Source of the DNA: Hanleya hanleyi
Taxonomy: Eukaryota > Mollusca > Polyplacophora > Lepidopleurida > Hanleyidae
Length of the DNA stretch: 64,000 nucleotides
Direction of reading: 5' to 3'
Assembly: GCA_036873755.1 (NCBI GenBank)
Contig: JAVTVY010039336.1
Coordinates: forward strand, 91,901-155,900
A program made the position numbers and the translations under genes. The stretch's first letter is position 1, and every line of letters starts with the position of its first letter. The notes under the pieces are model-generated. The model saw nothing but the letters and a program-made list of their open reading frames with translations, ran no database searches and was not told the origin of the DNA. This document shows positions 46,287-55,900 of the stretch, piece by piece.

Positions 46287-47435
46287 CGAAGTATTTATTA
46301 ATCCGCAGAAAAGGAGGAATATTCCAATCAAGCTATTATACCGTATAACGAAATAATATCCACTGCCTTTATTTTGATGGTACCCTAGACTATTATTGAT
46401 GCAAAATTGACCATTCAATCTTTAGTGACATCAGCTGAATATAAATATTGCACAATAATTTTTGCAACAAGGCCAAATTACACACGCTAGCGTAGTCTAT
46501 TGGTATACGACATGCCGTATAAAAGTATAGGGCTCTGAATTCTGAGAAGATTTGTAACACTTGTATCACGAATTTGACTAAGATTTTATTAAATCGGCCA
46601 AATATAACTTTCTTACGCTGTAAACCGAATATGTTTTGAAACACGACTTCATGGTTTGACAAACCCATGTTTCGGTATTTCAAAACAATACAGCCTGGTT
46701 TTAAAACTTGTGTATTTCGAAACACAGATGTTTGGTTTTCCGACAACTTGATGGTTTACAAGCCACTGCTTCTGGGATTTGGAACATTATGGTTTGGTTT
46801 GAAGATCGCTAAGATTCATAGCGTTTCCCTTCCCTCACTGCTATGCAGACGACAAATACATTTCCCTGGTGGTAACTCGAACATATCCATGGCGCATTTA
46901 TTATTACCGTTGCGCCCTATTGGACCTTCATTAACGTGAAAAAATCGGCCGCGATGAATAAAATTACAGAAATGGCAGACTGAATGGCCATTCGTCAGTC
47001 AAAAATTAATTACAGACGATAAAATTATCCATATGGAGCCTCAAAATCACCTAAAATCTTGGGGCACAGGGCGGGTGATAAATGGCAGGACAAAGTCTCG
47101 TCTGCATGTACAATCGAATAAACAAATAGATTGGATACCCTGCAAGTAGGTACTCAGTTTATTTCAAAGGTAGAAAATGTATAATCGCAGATATTTACAA
47201 ACCAATTGGGACATATGAGTGTACACAATAATAAACAGATCAACAGGAGAACCAAGACGTGCTTTCAGATATGAATTATCTAGAGAAGTTGAGATCGAAC
47301 AGTTCATGAGAGACGCTGATGATGAATCTCTTCTTGCCGTTTTAAATGAGACACAACACGAATGAGATCAGCTGAACAAAGGTAGAGTTTTCTCCGCGGA
47401 CGATGAGAAATTAAGAGATCTGGCTAACAAACGAA

Positions 47436-47663
47436 ATGAGCCAGGGACCGACAGGCAAACATAGCTTGAGATCAACAACTGCCACGATTCTGCTTGGGGC
47501 GGGTGTGTCTATCATTGATGTGATGTCGGTTATAGGCCACAGAAATTACAAACGACATCAAATATTTGTGATTTTCTTATCCACAGTCATCACATGTTGG
47601 CGGTTTTTCCGAAATGCCAATGTTTCCAATAGCACCGTGAACATAAATTTCCTTCCTAGTTAA
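47436..47663 (+). pseudogene. Tyrosine recombinase C-terminal fragment, copy 2
   Basis: Frame with TGKHSLRSTTATILLGAGVS, DVMSVIGHRNYKRHQIF and a further 27 codons (FLSTVITCWRFFRNANVS). The HxxR and GHR boxes are kept as in copy 1 (33970). Here the TGA ending copy 1 is TTA, so the frame is longer, but still no clear catalytic tyrosine. Probably a Crypton/DIRS-type remnant. Confidence 0.65.
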
Positions 47664-47896
47664 ATAAATCCTGGCTACATTTTTCATTGTTTGAGAAAAA
47701 GCTGTAAATTAATATATATTGAAGACGTGAATTTCTGCCTCAAGTTTAACTGTTGGTTCCAACGTGATTGATTAAGAATGTCACACAAATAGACTTGTAT
47801 GCAAGCATGTTCCACTGCGCTCCCTTTTGAAAAACCACATAAACTCGTCCACTGATATTGACACGCTGCCAACTGAGGCTGACGGTACATTTCAAC

Positions 47897-48201
47897 AAAG
47901 GGAAGAAAGGCTGTGAACGTTTACCATATTTTTTTCAATCTTTCATTGTAATCTTTACTGATAATCAGTTTGAGTAGTGCAATAGAATAGAACTAATGTT
48001 TTCATAGGCGTGCTAAATCGTTAATTTGCGAACGATTAATGTGGGAAAGTTGATAAATTTTATGACAACATTATTTCTTAAATGACGGCTATGTGGGGTA
48101 ACAGAAAAGTTATGTTTTTGGTCAGTTTTCTTCACAATTTCTGTTTTTCCGCGAGGAAAAGTGAGCAAAAACTATTTTATTCGGATCAGAATAATATTTA
48201 C
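47897..48201. repeat. Left flank of Harbinger copy 2; relative of the 24092-24400 repeat
   Basis: From about 48080 the sequence matches the reverse complement of 24280-24380 (shared GAGGAAAAGTG, AAAACTATTTTATT). The remainder is AT-rich without features. Confidence 0.6.
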
Positions 48202-48399
48202 TAAGGCAACGTTTCCAATTATCGTTCGCGAATGAATCGTTTATTTCGTCAAATTTTCTCGAAGTCGCGATTTCCAAGGCGCGAGGGAATCGTTTTATTT
48301 CTTGAAAATAAACGATTCATTCGCGATCGCTGTTCGAGTGGTTTTTACCCCTCAGCCTATTAGGCTGCGGGATTTTGTAGTTGGCATGTACGTCCGGTC

Positions 48400-49770
48400 G
48401 TACGGTCGTCCGGTCGTCAACAATTCTTGTGATCGGTTTAGAAACCGTTGCTTCTAGAGACTTCAAATTTGGTATACAGAATTGTTGGGTGGTCCAACAT
48501 AAGCCTATTGAATCTGGATCCGATTGGTTGGAAACTTTGGCGGCCATCTTTAATTTATTCGAAACCATCACAGCTTTCTCGTTACCAAGCTTTCTTTAGA
48601 ACAACTTACCCTAGGCACACCAAACTTGCCGTGCACATCCATATGCTCATGACTCAGAACCCTATTGAATCTGGACCCGATTGGGTGGAAACTTTGGCGG
48701 CCATCTTTAATTTATGCAAAACCATGAATCTTGTGTATCTCGGAAACCATTTTGCTGTTCAGTGTGAAACTTTGTAGAGATTATCGATACATCAAGAAAC
48801 CTTGAAGGAATGACCAAACCAGTTTTCCTGATTAGGTGAAAGCCTTGGTGGCCATCTTTAATTTATGCAGAATCTTTAATGATGTATTTCTTTGATACCA
48901 TTGAAGTGTTCTATACGAAACTTCTCTTTACCAAGCTTTCTTTAGAACGACTTACCCTAGGCACACCAAACTTGCCGTGCACATCCATATGCTCATGACC
49001 CAGAACCCTATTGAATCTGGACCCGATTGGGTGGAAACTTTGGCAGCCATCTTTAATTTATGCGAAACCATGAATCTTGTGTATTTCGGAAACCATTTTG
49101 CTGTTCAGTGTGAAACTTTGTAGAGATTATCGATACATCAAGAAACTTTGAAGGAATGACCAAACCAGTTTTCCTGATTAGGTGAAAGCCTTGGCGGCCA
49201 TCTTTAATTGATACAGAATCTTTAATGATGTATTCCTTTGATACCATTGAAGTGTTTTATACGAAACTTGGTATGCAGCATCGACGTATCAAGAGACTTG
49301 ACTTGCACTGAATCAATTCATCAATTCTTCTGAGAGGCGGGAAGGATGGCCGGCCATTTTTAATTTATGCAAAATCATTAATGATCTCTATCTCTGATAC
49401 TGTTTAAGTGCTCTATATAAAATTTGATAAATACCATCGATGCAGCAAGAGACTTATGATGAATGACAGAACTGGTTTCTCTGATTGGGTGGAAATCTTG
49501 GTGGCCATCTTTAATTTATGCAAAATCTTTAATGATATATATCTCGGATACCATTTAAATGTTCTATATGAAACTTGGGATACAGCATCGATGTATCAAG
49601 ACACTCGCAATGAAGATCAGTTCCTCTGAATGACCGGAAGGATAGGCGGCCATCTTTAATTTATGCAAATCATTAATGATCTCTCTCTGATACCGTTCAA
49701 GTGCTGGATGTAAAATTTGATATACATCATCAGTGCATAAAGAAACTTACGATGAATGACAGAACTGGTT
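48400..49770 (+). repeat. Tandem array, about 150-bp units
   Basis: Units share GGCGGCCATCTTTAATTTAT and GATACCATT-type phrases at about 48540, 48698, 48846, 49044, 49192, 49350, 49499 and 49646, most spacings 147-158 bp. A larger stretch of about 345 bp (48588 onward) is duplicated from about 48935, including CACCAAACTTGCCGTGCAC. The array is unrelated to the others except for period and the CCATCTT core. Confidence 0.88.
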
Positions 49771-49777
49771 TCTCTGA

Positions 49778-50077
49778 TTGAGCGGACTTTCTACATCACT
49801 AAGGAGCCACTGTTCAGCGACTAATGTTGTCATACTTGGAGACTTCAACAATGACTTTGCTGTCGACTCGGCTGAAACAACCAAGATAAACGACTTCTTC
49901 CAAGAGCATGGGCTCTTTCCCTTAATCCACACCCCAACTACAGATCTTAGGACAACCATTGACCAGATTTTCACCAATTTCAAACTCACAGATATACAAT
50001 TTGGTGTCCATGAAACATATTATTCATATCACAAGGCTGTTTGGATTGCCATCCATCCATCCTCATCCTCTGCTTGA
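49778..50077 (+). pseudogene. APE-type endonuclease fragment within the Helentron-like element
   Basis: The 99-codon frame contains VVILGDFNNDFAVDSAETTK, HGLFPLIHTPTTDLRTTIDQ, IFTNFK and FGVHETYYSYHKAVWIAI. These match the C-terminal half of the apurinic-like endonuclease found in non-LTR retrotransposons and, fused to Rep-helicase, in Helentrons. GDFN and IDQIFTN are intact, but the catalytic SDH is SYH. It starts abruptly at the array edge and lies about 380 bp from the 3' hairpin, where a Helentron's endonuclease domain would be. Capture of a LINE fragment is the alternative. Confidence 0.75.
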
Positions 50078-50465
50078 TCACAGATGGAAAGAGACAGACA
50101 ATCAACAGGTACACAGGGATTCATACAGTTATTGCTATCAAAGACTTTTATTATTGTTTAGATTATTATTAGGGTTCAAAGCCAAAATGGCTTGAAGCCT
50201 TTTGTTTTTGTTCAGAATATTTCTGTTCTTCCGCCATATTTTTCGCACGCCCTATGTCAAAATATTTATTATAATCCTTTAATGCATCCAACATCCCACA
50301 CTGAATTTATCATATTTTAATCTTTTACAAACCACTGCTAAAGCATCTTCTGCATTCAACCAAATCTCAGGCTTTTGCATATGCATTTTTCATTCATTGT
50401 GTACCAATATACACTGACTAAAACTGTCTGGCTGAGGGGTTGTTGCACCTTTTAGGTGCTGCCTC
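50078..50465 (+). other. 3' tail of the Helentron-like element
   Basis: Non-coding sequence after the endonuclease stop. It includes a short hairpin (AAGCCAAAATGGCTT, about 50173) and the subterminal GGCTGAGGGGT at 50431-50441 followed by the terminal hairpin at 50446-50460. Confidence 0.6.
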
Positions 50466-50896
50466 ATGTTTTTTCTGTTGGCAATCGTTTTTCAATCGAG
50501 AAAATTTTCGCGAATAAAAAGCGATATCGCGATTCAATCGTTTTTTAATCGAGAAAATATAAGCGATTGAAAAAAAAAACGATTGAGTATTATAGCCGAA
50601 AGTAGTACGACAAGGTTCAGCCTGACCCGCATACACGTTCGAGCTTCTATATCATAAACACTTCAGTCAGACTATGTAAGTTCGATAATTTTTTTCTTCT
50701 TCCTTTTCCATTCTTCTTTGCCTTGTGTAAAACTATAGCGTGTTTCAGTTCAGTTGGCGGTTATATAGATACGATGGGGATATTGAAAGAAATTGAAAAC
50801 AAAATTAGATATATATACATAGGAATAATGGTTGTGCATATAATTATAACTTCATATTTACATATATTTTGTAGGAGACACAGGCCCGGATATGGT

Positions 50897-51392
50897 TAGC
50901 TAAATAATATATAGCCCTCAAGAGTATGAGGGCTATAGGTCGGCCCCAGTCACCTCCAGCGAGGGTTTTAGATAATTTTATTACGAATCACCCACCTCTG
51001 AACCTGCCGTACATCTAATCTCTATCCCCTCCTGCGCACTATTTCAAAATCTTGCACACTATTGTGAAATAGTAACGAATATATCGCCGTCTGAATTTCC
51101 CAGACGACTTCCACTTTAAACGCGCCATGTTAACCGTATAGAGTGACGTCACCAACATGGCGCGCAGAGAGCTAGAAGTTTCCGACTGGAAAATTCAGAC
51201 GGCGATATATTCGTTACTATTTCACAATAGTGTGCAAGATTTTGAAATAGTGCGCAGGAGGGGATAGAGTTTAGATGTACGGCAGGTTCAGAGGTGGGTG
51301 ATTCGTAATAAAATTATCTAAAACCCTCGCTGGAGGTGACTGGGGCCGACGTATAGCCCTCATACTCTTGAGGGCTATATATTATTTAGCTA
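50897..51392. mobile_element. Near-perfect palindromic MITE, 496 bp, 9-bp target duplication
   Basis: Arms of about 240 bp start TAGCTAAATAATATATAGCC and pair almost throughout, closing around ACCGTATAGAGTGACGTCACC with a TGACGTCA palindrome at 51144-51151. GGATATGGT is duplicated at 50888-50896 and 51393-51401. Harbinger copy 1 has it once near 21781-21789 (reverse strand). A 9-bp duplication suggests Mutator-like or fold-back origin. Confidence 0.92.
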
Positions 51393-51721
51393 GGATATGG
51401 TCAGATTGAGTCATTTGCACTTGCAATTTCGTCTATTATTTGGAGTATTTCTGTGTTTTAAAGCTGATATTATTCCAGATTTCTTGTGTGGTGAACGTGT
51501 GGTGTGGTGAACGTTTTTGGCATCTGTGCGTGCTGAAATTTTGAGTTGATTCGTTAGATTTTCGCTGTTCGCGTGGTTTTTTGTCCTATGGTCACCATTT
51601 TCCTTGTGTAGATAGATGGCGCTGTATTGAATACAACATTGTCATACGGGGCTTTTGAGTCTTCGAAAGCACTTAATTATTAATATATAGCGCGGACTAT
51701 TTGTAAAACTTTTCACAACTG

Positions 51722-52338
51722 TCATTATTGTTTTGCTTGTTTGTTTGTGTGAATTAATCTTTTCTGGAGCTCTCTGGGTGGGAGTCCCTAAGTGGGAGTC
51801 TATAAGTGCAAAACCCCACAGTTGCCTGGCTTGTGGGATATTTGATGGTAGATGAATACGTATATTTTCAATAAATTGTGAAAATTTATAATACAAAGGG
51901 TAAATGTATATATAAAAGAAATCACTCAAAGAAAATAGTGATATTGATTATTTTTCACAATTTGACAAGCCTGGTAATTGCAGTATGGAAAACACTGAAA
52001 GTGGGCTGAACGCGGTTTGCTTGGCAAGATGATCAATGTCTCGCCAATGGCTATGACCTATGACCTATGGCTATGACCTATGTACCTTGACCATGCGAAG
52101 ATGTGTTTCAAGATCCCTGTATAATTCAGGTCACGTGACTTGGTTGCTGAAGAATCAAACAACGCCCCGTACCGCTTATGATACTATATGTGAAATAACT
52201 GCATCAATATAACAGATGAATATAAAACGTCTTTCTATGTCCGACAGATTTTCAAATCCCACATTTAAATCTTTAGTTTTGCACAAAAAAACGAAAACTT
52301 TAACCGATGATCGTACTCCAACGAGACTTCTTTTTTTT
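51722..52338. mobile_element. 617-bp insertion in Harbinger copy 2
   Basis: Copy 1 (reverse strand near 21473-21482) reads CACAACTGGTTAATCC, whereas here CACAACTG and GTTAATCC are separated by 617 bp ending in eight T. It contains a diverged relative of the 25324 repeat (AGTTGCCTGGCTTGTGGG, CAATAAATTGTGAAAA) and a short GGCTATGACCTAT repetition at 52050-52082. No target duplication was found. Confidence 0.7.
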
Positions 52339-53537
52339 GTTAATCCAGTAATTAAGAGATGAAATTATATAATATTCAGTTGGTTTCTGGCTTGAGCTTC
52401 CCTTTGAAATCATTCATAGTTCCTTTATCAAAATGTAAAATTAAAATAATAATAGTATTGTACATATGCGAATCCAACCGTTATATGCGATTCAATCACC
52501 ATTGTGATATGTATTTGTTATAAATATGAAATCACTGCCGCAAATATTCTTATAATAAATAAGATTAACTTGATGGTGATTTTTTTAACTTATTCACATC
52601 TCATTAGTTTAAAAACTGTACCAAAACATGAATGGATACCCTTTCCTAAGGTATGTTTTACTATAACAAAATGTACATATTTAATTACACTATTTTTCAC
52701 CTTAATTAGCCTAGAAATTTTCGGCTGGAGGGCTAAGCTGTTCTGCGTTATCGCCATGCGCCCATTCACACCTCTATCAAGTCTGTGCCGTAATCATTCT
52801 GACAATGCTATCAACGACGAACGCAAATCCACTTATGACCTATACCCGGTATTTACAAAAACAAGATATTGCGACTATTATCCTGTATTGTTTATACATT
52901 GTACCAAGTTGCATGAATATCTGAGGAAATTACCGGAAGTATGAAGGGAATGACTGAACATTAATACATTGTCGTCTCACACGATTATTAAATAAACATG
53001 TAAGTTTGTCATTTACGCTTCGCCAGAGTAAATCTGAACGCAGACGTCACAGGAAGCATGGTACAGGTATGTATAGAGATATTTCCAGCATACGCCCTAC
53101 TTCGGCTTGTAGGAGACTATAGACCGTGAATCATATGAATTATCCGGTTTCCTTACGCATTTATACAGTATAGTATAAATATTAGATGTAGTTAAACGCA
53201 TTAAACGTAGTTCCCAGCTCGCGGATAGAGCGGCCTACGACGGCAACACGGCCTATGTGGCAGATATCACTCCGCCTCACGACTCTCTCGCACCTTGAAA
53301 AAAACGATCCTCTCGCGATTGAAGATTCGCGATCAAGAACGGATCGCGCATGGGTAAAGGATTCAAAAACGATATCGCGAGAGAAAGTTGTTTTTTTTCA
53401 GAAAAGGTTCAATCGTTTTTTTCTCATTTTTTTTCTCGATATCCTCGCGACTGATTCGCGACTGATCGTTTTTCAATCTAGAAAATTAAAGAAAAATCGC
53501 GACTGAAGAAAAAACGATTAATGGAAACGATCCCTAA

Positions 53538-54570
53538 TTTATCATGCAATTTTTGCGGAAAAAAAGACATTATAAAAATTTCGAAAAATATATCCAAAGA
53601 TAGCTTTTTTTGTAAATTATGTCACCATAACGTCATGGAAGCGGCCGTCTTATTTTTGTTCATCTTCTGTTTGAGCTTGGCGCGAGGGTATAGTGTGGTA
53701 TGTTTCAGCTTCCAACTTGAAGGGGTAGGAAAAATAATCACGGTGGGCCAGACCCCCCCCCCCCCTCGTCCCAAGGCCTCAAAACATGGCTGTCATGAGT
53801 TAGCGTGTGAAGGGAAAAATTATCATTCAAAATTACTTAATTAAAGGAATAGAAGTCCTTAAGGCGATGCATCCTAATATCGAAAGAACTATATCTTTAG
53901 TATTCGAAAAAAATCAGCTGTTCTAGTAATTCCGAATGAATGAGAACATTTTGAACATCAGAGCTATTGCCCAGATCAAGAATCCGTGAAGGTTGTCATT
54001 ATAGTGTAGTGTAGCTAATAACATGGAAACCAATTGTAAATTATTGTGTCGAGGGCTTTTGACAGATCTGTGGATCTTTCTTTATGCTCCGAGACGGTTA
54101 TGAGGATCGTGATATACGAATGTCGAATTGATATACAGGTTGGCATGTGGCATTTTGCATATGATTTTACGAGCTCTATTTCTGAGGCAGTAATATCTGG
54201 CCACATCACCCGATAACAGTAGGATAAACGTTGCTAATGCTGCCGTTGTTGTTCAATGCTTTACCCTATGGGATAGAGCCCGGGTGACCGCAAGATTTTT
54301 GTCGCAGCGCCATCTACATAAAAACAGTATGTCCCATCAAACGCCACAGTCATTCCAACATGCTGTAGATCATGAAGTGCTAAAGTGTGAACGATAAATC
54401 AATGTTTACTCAGCTGTAGAATTTTGCTATTTTTTTTCTACCCGGGTTTTTGGAATCTGATGGGATAATTCTGTCATGCCGAGCACGATTTTACGCAGAG
54501 TTTACTATTACTTTAAATAGAATGTGATTTTTCACCATGTATATGAAAAATATGCTGGGGACAGATATCT
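53538..54570. other. Right flank of Harbinger copy 2 and intergenic sequence
   Basis: The first 110 bp continue the repeat also found at 24150-24270 (reverse), encoding CNFCGKKDIIKIS. A run of 14 C lies at 53751-53764. The rest has no recognised gene or repeat. Confidence 0.5.
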
Positions 54571-54581
54571 AAAATTATGAA

Positions 54582-55313
54582 GCTTTTGGCATGTCTATAC
54601 ATGTGCTATATTGACAATTTTATAACAATCACAACTTTCCCCGACAAAACAATCCAACTCTAAGAGACTGGCAACGAGTATGAAAGAGCGACGCTCTGTT
54701 GTCACTGAGAAAAATCCATGCATCATGAAGTTTCTTTGAAGCTTGGGGAACTTTCAAAGTTGGACTACTTCAGCTGTCTGAAGTTGTGTAGACCTTTCAG
54801 TTTGAGCTCAGTTTGAACCATATAAATTAGCACTTCACTGTGACCTAACAAAAAAATGGCTTCATGATGCATGTGTGTTTGTGCACCACTACACAAAGTG
54901 ATCACCCAATGAGGATATCTCAATGCATATACAAAGCAGTTTGTTCTTGCCAGTGGTGATTCTTTTGTTTCGTTATCTGTGTGGCCGTGTCCTAACAATA
55001 CAACATTTAATTATTTGGCTATAGCTAGTATCCTATATGTTTTGTTCTAATCAGTGAAGTGCTTTCTTTGAGGTACAAATTGAGTTCAACTTGAAGGTCT
55101 GCAAAACTTCAAACAGCTGATATAGTCTAACTTTCAATTTCTCCAAGCTTCACAGATACATTATTAGACATGGATTTTACTTAGCGTCAACATAGTGGCC
55201 TTCTCTAATCAGTCTCTTAAAGTAGGGTTGTTAGTTGTGAGTTAAGAAGCGACTGTTCTAAAATTGTCAATATTGCACATGTATATAGATAATAGACATG
55301 CCAAGAGTTCCAT
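54582..55313. mobile_element. Fold-back element or MITE with long diverged arms
   Basis: About 275 bp at each side are inverted copies of one another. Shared phrases are TTGGCATGTCTATACATGTG (variant with a small insertion), ATTGACAATTTTA, AAGAGACTGG/AAGAGACTGA, AGACCTT and GCACTTCACTG. A loop of about 170 bp separates them. Target duplication and exact ends were not found; arms show substitutions and small indels, so it is old. The minus-strand frame 54765-54998 is not called. Confidence 0.7.
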
Positions 55314-55484
55314 CATTTTTATTTATCCATTTTGTACGTTTTTAATTCAAAGCCTGGAAAATTTCATTTCATTTAAATAAGCAATTGTCTTGAAAATGAT
55401 ATTTTTCCTCCGCATTGTCATTTATGACGGCCATAGTTTTGGGGAGGAAGCACTCCGTACGATACATGATCCTTATAGAGTGCA
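55314..55484. other. Unassigned AT-rich sequence
   Basis: Short stretch between the fold-back element and the next dispersed repeat, without recognised features. Confidence 0.4.
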
Positions 55485-55900
55485 TTTCAGAACACCCGGC
55501 ATTCTGAATTTAGCCATCCAGTGATTATATGACCACCCTCAAACCGACTTAAATGTGAACTCTGTAATAGATTGGAGCGACATGCAAGAGGTGGGAAAAA
55601 TTGACGACGTCTGGTCACTAAATAGCAACCATATGACTCTACCGGAAAGCTTCCCTCGGCATCCCACATTCATACCCGAGAATACGGTGGATTGGATTGT
55701 AGCTGTTGATGTGAAGACCATGAAGTATTCAGACGGCCCCTTAGACACGGTTTGATTTGAGCTGTTCATGTGGAGACTATGAAGTATCCACACGGCCCCA
55801 AGCACCGACTTAAGCGGACTTAGATACGCTAGCTAGGGAGCTGTGATACCAGATCAGTTCAAACAAATAAATCATCTGATGTTAGTGGATGAACTGTGTT
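55485..55900 (+). repeat. Dispersed repeat family, copy at 55.5 kb
   Basis: Shares AGGTGGGAAAAATTGACGAC, CATGTGGAGACTATGAAG, CACGGCCCC and CAGATCAGTTCAAA with 23685-23800, 24005-24065 and 57700-57960. Within this copy a 59-bp segment is tandemly duplicated (55701 and 55760, AGCTGTTGATGTGAAGACC versus AGCTGTTCATGTGGAGACT). The plus frame 55555-55755 is open and protein-like, but the family is unrecognised and other copies have stops. Confidence 0.6.

Larger units (their letters stand above)
45218..47896 (+). repeat. Duplicated block, copy 2, with the empty site of the 6.8-kb insertion
   Basis: Matches 25324-25727 and then, without interruption at 45614/45615, 32538-34430. It carries an extra segment at about 45892-46286 including a SINE-like tail (GCGACGTTAAACTTCAACCA then CAACC repeats), absent from copy 1. 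It ends at TTTCAAC (47896). Identity is high enough for a fairly recent duplication or two insertions of one element family. Confidence 0.88.
48337..50465 (+). mobile_element. Helentron-like element with 150-bp tandem array, endonuclease remnant and terminal hairpins
   Basis: The left end has TTTTTACCCCTCAGCC and a hairpin CAGCC-TATTA-GGCTG. The right end has GGCTGAGGGGT (inverted copy of ACCCCTCAGCC) and then a hairpin GCACC-TTTTA-GGTGC before GCCTC. Subterminal inverted repeats plus a 3' palindrome are Helentron hallmarks. Inside are eight array units (48400-49770) and an endonuclease remnant (49778-50077). It splits Harbinger copy 2 at GCTGTTCGA/ATGTTTT, so its borders are known to within a few bases. 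No Rep/helicase domain remains. Confidence 0.75.
48205..53534. mobile_element. PIF/Harbinger-like transposon copy 2 (reverse), carrying three nested insertions
   Basis: Left end GGCAACGTTTCCAATTATCG and right end ATTAATGGAAACGATCCC are those of copy 1 in reverse. TAA duplications lie at 48202-48204 and 53535-53537. Without the nested inserts (48337-50465, 50897-51401 including duplication, 51722-52338) about 2.1 kb remain, close to copy 1's 1983 bp. Subterminal regions have the same TCGCGA/AATCG-rich composition. The unoccupied target is seen at 24270-24290. The 146-codon frame at 52504 has no recognisable domain. Confidence 0.88.

Noticed and set aside
52504..52944. 146-codon frame in Harbinger copy 2
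   Set aside because: No domain or family-like motif. The paralogous sequence in copy 1 is non-coding, and the frame is hydrophobic and AT-driven.
55539..55805. 88-codon minus-strand and 66-codon plus-strand frames in the dispersed repeat
   Set aside because: Other copies of the repeat (24.0 kb, 57.7 kb) have stops and indels in both frames.
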